Below, one piece after another: positions 25,553 through 33,180 of a DNA stretch of 33,180 nucleotides. The position numbers and the translations under genes were made by a program. Below the pieces are notes generated by a model, which saw nothing but the letters and a program-made list of their open reading frames with translations, had not been told where the DNA came from and searched no databases. Numbering within the stretch: the stretch's first letter is position 1; every line of letters starts with the position of its first letter. This stretch comes from Muribaculaceae bacterium (GTDB lineage Bacteria > Bacteroidota > Bacteroidia > Bacteroidales > Muribaculaceae), in the NCBI GenBank assembly GCA_017477555.1, contig JAFUVK010000010.1, positions 1 through 33,180 on the forward strand, in the 5' to 3' direction.

Positions 25553-27985
25553 ATGAACGATAACAATAGTGGGAATCTGTTGGTAAAGGTCTGGCACACG
25601 ACACGCAATGGCTGGCGGCGCTTTAAGCACTGGTACAAGGGCTTGTATCGCGGTCGTCCGTGGTGGGTCAAAGTGCTTGTCGCGCTAGCCACGCTGGTGG
25701 TCAGCTTCATCCTTTATCTGATAGCGGTTGACATCAATTTTCTGTGGCTTTTCGGCAAGTCGCCCAGCACCCACCGCATCATGCACCCCGACACGCCAGT
25801 GGCGAGCTACATCTACAGTGCCGATGGCACCGAGATTGGCAAGTATTTCGACGAAAACCGCACCCCTGTGCCTTACGACTCGATCACGCCCGAGTTCTTC
25901 ACCATACTCATCGACACCGAGGACGAGCGCTTCTACAGCCACCACGGCATCGACTTCAAGGGCTTCGGTGCCGCGTTCAAGGACATGGTGCTTCATGGCA
26001 AACCCCGCGGTGCCAGCACGTTGTCGCAACAGCTGGTCAAGAACATGTTGCGCACCCGCGAGTACGGGACCGGCCTGCTGGGCCACATTCCCGGTGTGAA
26101 GCTGCTCATCATGAAGAGCAAGGAGTGGATCACGGCCACCAAGCTGGAGATGTGGTACAGCAAGGAGGAGATCCTGGAGATGTATGCCAACACGGTGGAC
26201 TTCGGCAGCAATGCCTACGGCATCAAGACGGCCGCCAAGACCTACTTCGACAAGTCGCCGCGTGAACTCAACCGCCAGGAGTGCGCCGTGCTGGTGGGTA
26301 TCCTCAAGGCCACCAGTACCTACAATCCTCGTCTGAATCCCAAGAACAGCCTTCGGCGCCGCAACACCGTGCTGGACAATGCCCGACGTCTGGGGCACCT
26401 CACCCAGGCCGAGTGCGACTCGCTGCAGGCGTTGCCCATCGAGCTGAACTATTCGGTCGAGAGTGCCTACGACGGCCCGGCGATGTACTTCCGTCAGGCT
26501 GTGGCCGCCGAGCTTAACGCCTGGTGCGAGGAGCATGGCCTGGACCTGAACCGCGACGGTCTGAAGATCTACACCACCATCGACATGCGCATGCAGCAAT
26601 ATGCCGAGCAGGCCGTGAGCGAGAAGATGAAGATTGTACAGAAAAACTTCGACCAGCACTGGGGCAGCCAGGACTGCTGGGTCGACGACCAGGGTAGGCC
26701 CATCCCCAACTTCGTCGAGGACAAGGCCCGCAACACCGATGTCTACCGCAAGCTGCTGGCTCGCTACCCCAACGACCTGGACTCGGTCAACTACTATATG
26801 AATCTCCCGCACCAGGTCCACCTGTTCGACTACGAGAACGACAGTCTGTACATGGAGATGAGCTCCATGGACTCCATCCGCTATATGCTGCATTTCCTGC
26901 ACACCGGGTTCATCGCCATGGATCCGCACAACGGCCATGTCAAGGCCTGGGTGGGCGATGTGGACTTCGACACCTGGAAGTATGACAAAGTGACTGCCAT
27001 GCATCAGCCCGGCAGCACATTCAAGCTCTTTGTCTACGCCACGGCCATGGAACACGGGCTCACACCCTGTGTGCGGCGCCGCGACGCCTACATCGACACG
27101 CTGGTGTTCAACGAGCAGAAGCGCGAGATGGAGCACTGGCGACCCACCAACGCCAACGGCCGCTTCAGCGGTGCCGACATGACGTTGCGCTCGGCCTTTG
27201 CCCAGAGTGTGAACAGTGTGGCGGTGCGCGTGGCCAACGAGGTGGGCATCCCGCTGGTGGCGCAGACCGCGCGCGACATGGGCATCCGTTCGCCGCTCGA
27301 TGCCACGCCGGCGCTGGCGCTGGGTTCAAGCGACGTCAACCTGCTGGAGCTGGTGAACAGCTACTGCACGGTGGTCAACGACGGCCGGGCACACTCGCCC
27401 GTGCTGGTGACCCACATTCTGGACCGCAACGGCAACGAGGTGTACCGCGCCCGTCCCGACGAGCGGCAGGCGTTGAGTTACCGCGCCGCCTGGCTGATGG
27501 TGCAGATGCTCATGGCCGGCTGCACCGATGCCGGAGGCACGTCGATGGCGCTGAACGGCTACAAGACATCGCCACTCTACGACACCGACTTTGGCGGCAA
27601 GACCGGCACGAGCAACCGCCATGCCGATGCATGGTTTGTGTGCGTCAGCCCCAACCTGGTGTGTGGAGCCTGGGTGGGCGGCGAATACCGGCAGATCCAC
27701 TTCCGCACCGGAGCACTGGGCCAGGGCAGCAAGACGGCCCTGCCCATCTGCGGACTGTTTATGCAACGCGTGCTCAGCGACCCGGCCTTCCGCAACCTGC
27801 ACGGACGCTTCGGGCCGCCACAGCAGTACATCGACCCGGCCCAGTATCAGGACTGCGCGGCCAACTATGAGCCCGACTCGCTCTATCTGCCCTCCGACTC
27901 GCTCGAGATGGACTCGCTCGAGGTCAACCCGCCTGTCGCCGAGCCCGACACCGGCAGTCTCACCACCACAGTAACTCCACTGTGA
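25553..27985 (+). CDS. Bifunctional penicillin-binding protein 1A (glycosyltransferase and transpeptidase)
   Basis: This 810-residue class A PBP polymerises glycan strands and cross-links peptidoglycan on the outer face of the inner membrane. A basic cytoplasmic tail and one membrane helix (about 42-64) lead into a GT51 domain with the catalytic glutamate E123 in EDERFYSHHG and the GASTLSQQLVKNML motif. The transpeptidase domain has S488-x-x-K491 in PGSTFKLF, S552-V-N and K683-T-G in KTGTSN. All active-site motifs are present, so the enzyme should work. A Ser/Asp-rich C-terminal tail follows. It forms a single-gene unit with its own promoter. Confidence 0.95.
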   Translation: MNDNNSGNLLVKVWHTTRNGWRRFKHWYKGLYRGRPWWVKVLVALATLVVSFILYLIAVDINFLWLFGKSPSTHRIMHPDTPVASYIYSADGTEIGKYFDENRTPVPYDSITPEFFTILIDTEDERFYSHHGIDFKGFGAAFKDMVLHGKPRGASTLSQQLVKNMLRTREYGTGLLGHIPGVKLLIMKSKEWITATKLEMWYSKEEILEMYANTVDFGSNAYGIKTAAKTYFDKSPRELNRQECAVLVGILKATSTYNPRLNPKNSLRRRNTVLDNARRLGHLTQAECDSLQALPIELNYSVESAYDGPAMYFRQAVAAELNAWCEEHGLDLNRDGLKIYTTIDMRMQQYAEQAVSEKMKIVQKNFDQHWGSQDCWVDDQGRPIPNFVEDKARNTDVYRKLLARYPNDLDSVNYYMNLPHQVHLFDYENDSLYMEMSSMDSIRYMLHFLHTGFIAMDPHNGHVKAWVGDVDFDTWKYDKVTAMHQPGSTFKLFVYATAMEHGLTPCVRRRDAYIDTLVFNEQKREMEHWRPTNANGRFSGADMTLRSAFAQSVNSVAVRVANEVGIPLVAQTARDMGIRSPLDATPALALGSSDVNLLELVNSYCTVVNDGRAHSPVLVTHILDRNGNEVYRARPDERQALSYRAAWLMVQMLMAGCTDAGGTSMALNGYKTSPLYDTDFGGKTGTSNRHADAWFVCVSPNLVCGAWVGGEYRQIHFRTGALGQGSKTALPICGLFMQRVLSDPAFRNLHGRFGPPQQYIDPAQYQDCAANYEPDSLYLPSDSLEMDSLEVNPPVAEPDTGSLTTTVTPL

Positions 27986-28031
27986 ATGCGCAAGTTAATT
28001 ACCCAGAATGATAAGAATTTGAGAAGCGAAT

Positions 28032-28061
28032 TTTCGAGCATTCGAGCATTCGAATAATCGA
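28032..28061. repeat. Short tandem repeat with tcgagcat units
   Basis: tcgagcat occurs twice in tandem and is followed by tcgaataatcgac. It includes a 6-base inverted repeat (attcga/tcgaat) around gcat. It lies in the 112-base gap upstream of nadB and may be regulatory; no more can be said. Confidence 0.5.
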
Positions 28062-28097
28062 CTAATCCCAATTTTCAATTCCCAATTGCATACCAGA

Positions 28098-29690
28098 ATG
28101 AAACGACATTACGATTACCTCATCATCGGCTCGGGCGTGGCCGGCATGAGCTTTGCCCTCAAGGTGGCCCGCACAGGCACTGTAGCGCTCATCTGCAAGA
28201 CCTCGCTCGACGAGGCCAACACCGACCTGGCCCAGGGCGGCGTGGCCAGTGTGACCAACCTGCTGGTCGACAACTTCGACAAGCACATCCACGACACCAT
28301 GGTGGCCGGCGACTGGCTCAGCGACCCTGAGGCCGTCAAGAAGGTGGTCACCGAGGCACCCGACCAAATCAAGGCTCTCATTGGGTGGGGGGTGGACTTC
28401 GACAAGAACGAGCAGGGCGAGTTCGACCTGCACCGCGAGGGCGGCCACAGCGAGTTCCGCATCCTCCATCACGCCGACAACACCGGCCATGAGATCCAGA
28501 CCTCGCTGGTCGAGGCGGTCAAGGCCGACAAGAACATCGACATCTTTGAGCACCACTTTGCCGTCGAGATACTGACCCAGCACCACCTGGGCCGCATCGT
28601 CACGCGCCGCACTCGCGACATCGAATGCTATGGGGCCTACGTGCTGGACGAGGCCACGGGCCGCGTCGACACCTTCCTGTCGCGCGTCACGCTCATGGCC
28701 ACAGGTGGCATCGGTGCCGTGTATCACACCACCACCAACCCGCTCATCGCCACCGGCGACGGCATCGCCATGGTCTATCGTGCCAAGGGCACGGTCAAGG
28801 ACATGGAGTTCGTCCAGTTCCACCCCACCGCGCTCTACCACCCCGGCGACCGTCCGGCCTTCCTCATCACCGAGGCCATGCGCGGCTACGGCGGCGTGCT
28901 GCGCAACCTGGGCGGCGAGGAGTTTATGCACAAGTATGACCCGCGCCTGTCGCTGGCACCGCGCGACGTGGTGGCCCGCGCCATCGACAGTGAGATGAAG
29001 CAGCGGGGCGAGGACCACGTCTTCCTGGATGTCACGCACAAGGATGCCGAGGAGACCAAGCACCACTTCCCCAACATCTACAAGCACTGCCTGGACATCG
29101 GCATCGACATCACCAAGGACTATATCCCCGTGGTGCCGGCAGCCCACTATCTGTGCGGCGGCATCAAGGTCGACCTCAACGCTTGCTCGAGCATCAAGCG
29201 GCTCTATGCCGTGGGCGAGTGCTCGTGCACCGGTCTGCATGGCGGCAACCGATTGGCCAGCAACTCGCTCATCGAGGCTGTGGTCTATGCCGAGGCGGCG
29301 GCGCGCCACGCCATCGCCAACCATGACCACTACGACTGGCGCGAGGACATCCCCGACTGGAACGATGCCGGCACGACTCATCCCGAGGAGATGGTGCTCA
29401 TCAGCCAGAGCGAGAAGGAGGTGGGCGAGATCATGGCCGACTATGTGGGCATCGTGCGCAGCAACCTGCGTCTGCACCGTGCGTGGAACCGTCTTGACAT
29501 CCTCTACGAGGAGACCGAGAAGTTGTTCAAGACCAGCACGGTGAGTCGCCGCATCTGCGAGCTGCGCAACATCATCAACGTGGGTTACCTGGTGATGCGT
29601 CAGGCCATGGAGCGCAAGGAGTCGCGCGGCCTGCACTACACCCTCGACTACCCCCCCGCCCCCAAGGACGAAGCCGACCTCAAGCTCTAA
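28098..29690 (+). CDS. nadB: L-aspartate oxidase, NAD biosynthesis
   Basis: The start is the ATG at 28098 (530 residues); a TTG at 28086 would add four residues. NadB oxidises L-aspartate to iminoaspartate with FAD, the first step of de novo NAD synthesis in the cytosol. The N-terminus has the FAD-binding IIGSGVAGMSFAL, then TSLDEANTDLAQGGVASV. The substrate-site arginine region RDVVARAID and the C-terminal flavin-binding GLHGGNRLASNSLIEA are present. Length matches the family. The partners nadA and nadC are not in the window, so the gene is not in a nad operon here. Confidence 0.95.
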   Translation: MKRHYDYLIIGSGVAGMSFALKVARTGTVALICKTSLDEANTDLAQGGVASVTNLLVDNFDKHIHDTMVAGDWLSDPEAVKKVVTEAPDQIKALIGWGVDFDKNEQGEFDLHREGGHSEFRILHHADNTGHEIQTSLVEAVKADKNIDIFEHHFAVEILTQHHLGRIVTRRTRDIECYGAYVLDEATGRVDTFLSRVTLMATGGIGAVYHTTTNPLIATGDGIAMVYRAKGTVKDMEFVQFHPTALYHPGDRPAFLITEAMRGYGGVLRNLGGEEFMHKYDPRLSLAPRDVVARAIDSEMKQRGEDHVFLDVTHKDAEETKHHFPNIYKHCLDIGIDITKDYIPVVPAAHYLCGGIKVDLNACSSIKRLYAVGECSCTGLHGGNRLASNSLIEAVVYAEAAARHAIANHDHYDWREDIPDWNDAGTTHPEEMVLISQSEKEVGEIMADYVGIVRSNLRLHRAWNRLDILYEETEKLFKTSTVSRRICELRNIINVGYLVMRQAMERKESRGLHYTLDYPPAPKDEADLKL

Positions 29691-29751
29691 CGACCACGCT
29701 AATGCGGTCAGTTTTCACTGAATGTTCTCACTGATTGCTATAGTCAGAGAC

Positions 29752-30004
29752 CAGTCAGGGGAGAGGGAACTGGGAGGAAGCTGCTCCCCTAAGATAGGGG
29801 AGCTGTCGCGAAGCGACTGAGGGGTATGACCAGCCACCAGGCAACCACGTTGGTGCAGTCATACACCCTACCGCTCTTATCTTTGGAGGGGAGCTGGTCC
29901 CTGGCGGTGCCATACCCCACCCCTACCCCTCCCCTCTGTCACTACGTGACATCTCCCCTCGGGCAGGGGCGAAGCAAAGGGGAGGGGGAGACCGGAAGGC
30001 AAGT
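29752..30004. repeat. Composite block of dispersed hairpin repeats
   Basis: Holds the second perfect copy of the 58-base segment (29775-29832, equal to 3081-3138), followed by accctaccgctcttatctttggagggg and then acccctacccctcccctctgtcactacgtgacatctcccc. The last unit contains a ctgtcactacgtgaca palindrome between the ccctcccct and aaggggaggggg arms. The block fills most of the gap between nadB and the toxin-antitoxin promoter. Confidence 0.75.
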
Positions 30005-30042
30005 CCCTCTCGTTATTTTTCCGGTTACTTTGATGTCTTATA

Positions 30043-30074
30043 TTTGGCAAATTGAAAGTTAATGACTAACTTTG
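30043..30074 (+). promoter_or_regulatory. Bacteroidetes-type promoter of the toxin-antitoxin/regulator operon
   Basis: TTTG (30043-30046), exactly 20 bases, then TAACTTTG (30067-30074). Transcription would start near 30081, about 18 bases before the antitoxin ATG at 30099. Because the next two genes follow with an overlap and a 3-base gap, this promoter may also drive the TPR/AraC gene. Confidence 0.75.
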
Positions 30075-30098
30075 CAGAAAAACTACAATTCAACACCA

Positions 30099-30356
30099 AT
30101 GAATGCAATAGCAATTGAACGAGAGACAAACAATTACTGGAACCTGTTGAAGCATATCAGCAAGGAGGTCAAAGTTGCTCTGATTTCAAAACTCAGCGCA
30201 TCGCTCATCGCTGAAGACGATGCCAAAGATTCGGTTGACGCATCACAGTTTTCAGGAATCTGGAGTGACGAAGAGTATGTTGATTCTGAACAAATCGCCC
30301 AGCAAGTCAAATCATTACGGAATTTCAATCGTGATATCAACCGCTTGTGGCCATGA
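30099..30356 (+). CDS. Putative antitoxin of a VapBC-like module
   Basis: The ATG at 30099 gives 85 residues and fits the promoter position; an upstream non-ATG start would fall inside the promoter. The protein begins MNAIAIERETNNYWNLLKHI, has a helical middle (KEVKVALISKLSASLI) and an acidic stretch with DEEYVDSEQIAQQVKSL. I do not recognise a DNA-binding fold with confidence. The antitoxin role is inferred from its size, its place directly before a PIN-domain gene and the ATGA overlap (30353-30356). The base composition is AT-rich compared with flanking genes, which suggests horizontal acquisition. Confidence 0.75.
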   Translation: MNAIAIERETNNYWNLLKHISKEVKVALISKLSASLIAEDDAKDSVDASQFSGIWSDEEYVDSEQIAQQVKSLRNFNRDINRLWP

Positions 30357-30766
30357 AACAATACCTGCTTGACACAAACATTTGTATACATTGGCTACGT
30401 GGCAAATACAACATTGATGCTAAAATCAATGAGGTAGGCTTTAGCAATTGCTACATCTCAGAAATCACGGTTGCAGAACTTAAAGTTGGTGCATTATTGG
30501 GTTTGCGATCGGGGGCAAAGCCACAGCAACAAGGTCTACAGCAATTCTTGTCGGCAATCAATATTGTACCCATCACTCATGCGATTGACGTCTATGCCCA
30601 TGAGAAAGTCAGGCTCCGCTTGTCTGGGACACCGGCGCACGATGATTTCGACCTATTAATAGGTGCTACTGCTATATCGCAAGAGATGATAATGGTGACA
30701 GAGAATGTGAAAGATTTCCAGAATTTCCAGGGCATTGTGATTGAGAACTGGATAAAAAGAGAATAA
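30353..30766 (+). CDS. PIN-domain ribonuclease toxin, VapC family
   Basis: The ATG at 30353 overlaps the antitoxin stop as ATGA and gives 137 residues; a GTG at 30347 would add two. VapC-type PIN domains are Mg-dependent RNases that cut specific RNAs, often tRNAs, and are blocked by their antitoxin. The acidic active site is visible: D7 in LLDTN, a glutamate in ITVAELKVG, and the aspartates of AHDDFDLLIGATA. The usual TRN(x)xDF near the end appears as TENVKDF. No residue appears lost, so activity is likely. It is AT-rich like the antitoxin. The next gene begins 3 bases after its stop. Confidence 0.88.
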   Translation: MKQYLLDTNICIHWLRGKYNIDAKINEVGFSNCYISEITVAELKVGALLGLRSGAKPQQQGLQQFLSAINIVPITHAIDVYAHEKVRLRLSGTPAHDDFDLLIGATAISQEMIMVTENVKDFQNFQGIVIENWIKRE

Positions 30767-30769
30767 TGA

Positions 30770-32449
30770 ATGTATCAACAATTTTATAAACTTCTACTTG
30801 TTGTCTCTATCAGTCTGGTTGCACTGCTTGGGCGGGGTGGAGAGGTGGAGGATGTGCTGGGGCAGTTTGAGAAGGTGCCCAGTGCCGCCGTGGCCAACCG
30901 CTACTTCACACTGCTGCAGCAGCAAGGCATCACCGACGAACCCGTCACCGTGGCGGCCAACGCCCCTGTCGACACGCTGCGCCAACAGGTGTGGTACTGG
31001 GCAGCCGAGTACTACTACGCCCAGCAACAATATGACCGGGTGATGGAGTATGGGCTGAAGGCCCTGCCACTGTGCCATGCCGGCAACAACCGCTACATCG
31101 AGGCCGACTGCCTCAACCTGCTGGCCGTGAACTGCATCCGCAAGGGCGACAACGACCAGGCCGCGCACTACGCGCTGCAGTGCTACAAGCTCGACGAGGC
31201 CAGCGGCGACATCGACCGCATCAGCTCGTCGCTCAACACCCTCACAGCCATCTACCTGGGTGCCAACCAGCCCAAGGAGGCCGAGCAGTATGTGCTGCGC
31301 GGGCTGGAGCTGGCCCGCAAGAGTGGCAACGAGGCACGCCTCGCCGTGCTCAACGGCATGGCATCGGAGGTCTATCATGCCCAGGGCAAAGACCAGCAGG
31401 CGCTCGAGTATGCACAGACGGCCTACGACATCGAGCGACGGCTGGGCCGCGAGGACAAGGCCATGGTGCGACTGGCCGAGAAGGCCTCGGCGCTGATCGG
31501 GCTGCACCGCTATGCCGATGCCGAGCAGGTGCTGCGACAAGTGGTGCCATTCTTTGAGAAGGTGGGCGACAAGCAGTCGCTGGGCATCAGCTGCAACAAG
31601 CTGGGCATGACGCTGCTCTCGCAGCACCGCGAGGCCGAGGCGGTGCCCTACTACCGCAAGGCGGCCGAGATCTTCTTGCAGCTGGGCGACCCCTACAACG
31701 AGGTGCATGCCCGACGCGGCCTGTACGAGTCGCTGTGGAAGAGCGACCCCGATGCCGCCAAGCTGGAGCTGGACCGCTTCAACGACCTGAAGGACTCAAT
31801 CTATAACAACACGTCGGCCGAGAGCCTGGCGCGCTACAATGCCGAGTTTGGCAACGACTGGCTCTTGCTCGAGAACCACGCCGAGCGCGAGGCCAAGCAA
31901 CGCGCCATCGTCGCCGGCATCGCTGTCGCCGCCCTACTGCTCCTGCTGACCGGTGTCATCTGGTGGGTGATGCGCCGCCGACACTTGCAGCAGCAAGCCA
32001 TCAACCTGTCGCTCACAGCCAGCATCGAAGAGCTGCGAGCCAAGTACGACCAGCTCCAGGTGCACTACGACAATGCGATGTCGACCGGCGGAGAGTCTGC
32101 CGGCACCGAAGCACTGACCGATGCCGACAAAGCGTTTCTGGAACAGGCCGTCACCGTGACCAACCGGCTCATCCACACCGGGCAGGTCAGCGTAGAGAAC
32201 ATCGCCGCCGAGCTGGGCATGAGTGTGTTCCAGCTGCGTCAGCGCCTCGACGAGGTGCTGGGCGAGAAGCCGGCCACCTTTATCCAGAACATACGCATGC
32301 GCCGCGCGCGCCATCTGCTCGACCACCAGCGGGAGCTCAACATCAGCGAGGTGGCAGCCCTGTGCGGCTACAACGACACCCCCAACTTCACGCGCGCCTT
32401 CAAGAAGGCGTTCGGCATCACCCCGACGCAGTATCAGAGCCGCGGCTGA
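30770..32449 (+). CDS. Membrane-spanning TPR protein with C-terminal AraC-type DNA-binding domain
   Basis: This 559-residue protein looks like a one-protein signal transducer. The N-terminus has a hydrophobic signal or anchor (about 5-21), followed by TPR-like helical repeats (about 70-340; for example LNTLTAIYLGANQPKEAEQYVLRGLELAR), a membrane helix (about 380-400) followed by MRRRH, a coiled linker and an AraC-type helix-turn-helix domain (about 455-559) with ISEVAALCGYNDTPNFTRAFKKAFGITPTQYQ. TPRs would face the periplasm and the DNA-binding part the cytoplasm. Such TPR/AraC regulators are common in Bacteroidetes; the ligand and targets are unknown. It starts 3 bases after the VapC-like gene with no promoter of its own visible in the gap. 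Confidence 0.88.
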   Translation: MYQQFYKLLLVVSISLVALLGRGGEVEDVLGQFEKVPSAAVANRYFTLLQQQGITDEPVTVAANAPVDTLRQQVWYWAAEYYYAQQQYDRVMEYGLKALPLCHAGNNRYIEADCLNLLAVNCIRKGDNDQAAHYALQCYKLDEASGDIDRISSSLNTLTAIYLGANQPKEAEQYVLRGLELARKSGNEARLAVLNGMASEVYHAQGKDQQALEYAQTAYDIERRLGREDKAMVRLAEKASALIGLHRYADAEQVLRQVVPFFEKVGDKQSLGISCNKLGMTLLSQHREAEAVPYYRKAAEIFLQLGDPYNEVHARRGLYESLWKSDPDAAKLELDRFNDLKDSIYNNTSAESLARYNAEFGNDWLLLENHAEREAKQRAIVAGIAVAALLLLLTGVIWWVMRRRHLQQQAINLSLTASIEELRAKYDQLQVHYDNAMSTGGESAGTEALTDADKAFLEQAVTVTNRLIHTGQVSVENIAAELGMSVFQLRQRLDEVLGEKPATFIQNIRMRRARHLLDHQRELNISEVAALCGYNDTPNFTRAFKKAFGITPTQYQSRG

Positions 32450-32463
32450 CGCGGCATATGCCA

Positions 32464-32510
32464 CAACAACGCAGTTGGGGCGACCTTTTGTCGCCCCAAC
32501 TGCGTTGTTG
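32464..32510 (+). terminator. Terminator of the toxin-antitoxin/regulator operon
   Basis: A perfect 20-base stem (32464-32483 with 32491-32510) around ccttttg lies 15 bases past the stop codon at 32449. It is followed by a weak T-run (tattct). Confidence 0.88.
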
Positions 32511-32601
32511 TATTCTGCATAAAATGACAAGCAAAGGTACGAAAAACATTGACTGCATGGGGTGTTACACAAAATGATAAGATAATTTGACAAAATGATA
32601 A

Positions 32602-32621
32602 CGCTACCCTAAACGGTAGCG
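32602..32621. promoter_or_regulatory. Operator-like palindrome upstream of the small gene
   Basis: cgctacc (32602-32608) and ggtagcg (32615-32621) form a perfect 7-base inverted repeat around ctaaac. It sits immediately upstream of the -7 element at 32624 and covers the spacer, where a regulator would compete with or assist polymerase. Confidence 0.45.
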
Positions 32622-32623
32622 GC

Positions 32624-32631
32624 TACCTTTG
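32624..32631 (+). promoter_or_regulatory. Promoter -7 element of the small gene
   Basis: TACCTTTG fits TAnnTTTG. The expected TTTG at the -33 position is absent and an inverted repeat lies in its place, which may indicate a regulated promoter. Transcription would start near 32638, 45 bases before the ATG at 32683. Confidence 0.5.
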
Positions 32632-32682
32632 CATTATGAAATATGGCGCCATTTCAGGGTTGCCGATACATCATTTGTCAAC

Positions 32683-32871
32683 ATGGCTCAACCGGCAAGC
32701 GAACATAGCGCGACAAAGCGCCACCGCGAGGCACAACAGTTTGTCAAGCATCTGCTCGACGAGCTCTTGGAGTGCGAACTTGATACGGTTGTCACATCAC
32801 CGCAGGCGAGTGATGCTCCAGCGACTGCTACTCCCGGTGAGGGTAGTGAGAATACTAATAATAATATATAA
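32683..32871 (+). CDS. Small hypothetical protein (62 residues)
   Basis: From the ATG at 32683 the frame encodes MAQPASEHSATKRHREAQQF, a helical stretch (VKHLLDELLECELD) and a low-complexity tail rich in A, T, S, P and N. An in-frame TTG at 32629 would add 18 residues but overlaps the promoter element. Support is a promoter-like element upstream, a hairpin terminator right after the stop and GC-rich codons in keeping with the neighbours. I do not recognise a family. Confidence 0.5.
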   Translation: MAQPASEHSATKRHREAQQFVKHLLDELLECELDTVVTSPQASDAPATATPGEGSENTNNNI

Positions 32872-32880
32872 TCGGCAAAA

Positions 32881-32926
32881 GTGACCCCATCCCTCGCCCC
32901 TGGCTGGGGAGGCAGGGATGGGTCAC
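32881..32926 (+). terminator. Hairpin downstream of the small gene
   Basis: gtgaccccatccct (32881-32894) pairs with agggatgggtcac (32914-32926) with one bulged base; an inner gcccctggctgggg hairpin sits in the loop. It starts 9 bases past the stop at 32871. The inner part resembles the dispersed hairpin family, so a repeat copy may have been used as terminator. Confidence 0.6.
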
Positions 32927-33180
32927 CGCCACGCGATCATTTAAATTTTGGAACGCGCAACCGCCAGGCAACAGGCGGCCCCGAGCTCCCCTCCCCTGCC
33001 AAGGGAGGGGAGGCTGGGAGGCAGCAGTCCCTCTCCCCTGACAGGGGAGAGGTTAGGTGAGGGGTCATCCCCACGGCGAGAATGAACAATGTCGCGCTAC
33101 TCAACCCCACCCCTCACCCCTCCCCTTTGGGAAAGGGGAGGGGAAGCAGCCAGGCAGGCATTGTGTATTGGGGCAAACCC
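32927..33180. repeat. Block of G/C-rich hairpin repeats to the window end
   Basis: No gene is seen here. It holds a ctcccctcccctgccaaggg/aggggagg unit (about 32988-33012), a ccctctcccctgacaggggagagg unit (about 33030-33053) and an acccctcccctttgggaaaggggaggggaag unit (about 33116-33146), the last repeating the order found at 25373-25412. The text gggcaaaccc at the very end also occurs near 25352-25366. Confidence 0.75.

Noticed and set aside
32636..32884. 82-codon frame starting MKYGAISGLP just after the -7 element
   Set aside because: Its start would coincide with the expected transcription start and its translation is Ser/Arg-rich without structure; the overlapping frame from 32683 is more protein-like.

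Overview
The window looks like a chromosomal segment from a GC-rich member of the Bacteroidales, for example a Muribaculaceae- or Prevotellaceae-like gut bacterium; the family is an inference. Evidence includes a SusC/SusD pair with two accessory lipoproteins, BspA-type leucine-rich-repeat proteins, a tricorn-like S41 protease, a transmembrane TPR/AraC regulator, and promoters of the Bacteroidetes type (TTTG, about 20 bases, TAnnTTTG). Four promoters have a spacer of exactly 20 bases (2889-2920, 17500-17531, 18338-18369, 30043-30074).

Layout. 1-2920: two tandem BspA-like surface proteins on the minus strand. 3246-9041: a tripartite RND efflux operon (adaptor, pump, outer-membrane channel) closed by a clear terminator. 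9042-11157: intergenic repeats, then an AAA-ATPase/PD-(D/E)XK protein on the minus strand. 11219-17531: a four-gene minus-strand SusC-SusD-lipoprotein-lipoprotein operon for outer-membrane nutrient uptake, with no glycosidase beside it. 17863-19609: ychF followed by a degraded insert flanked by a 64-bp duplication of the ychF 3' end. 19684-25302: plus-strand genes for a GT2 glycosyltransferase, a tricorn-like protease, a SemiSWEET gene broken by an in-frame TGA, and a GT32 glycosyltransferase. 25496-29690: penicillin-binding protein 1A and L-aspartate oxidase (nadB). 30043-32510: an AT-rich toxin-antitoxin pair that runs directly into a TPR/AraC regulator gene. 32624-33180: one small unknown gene and a block of repeats.

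The long intergenic gaps carry a dense set of short palindromic repeats: a G/C-rich hairpin family, a 58-bp segment present twice with perfect identity, and a 90-bp element with 28-bp inverted ends present twice in opposite orientation. One hairpin copy forms the 3' end of the GT32 coding region. No rRNA, tRNA, CRISPR array or complete mobile element was seen.

Most genes are ordinary. The points most worth a second look are the remnant at the 3' end of ychF, which resembles the footprint of a site-specific integrative element, the SemiSWEET nonsense codon, the toxin-antitoxin-regulator fusion operon and the repeat families.
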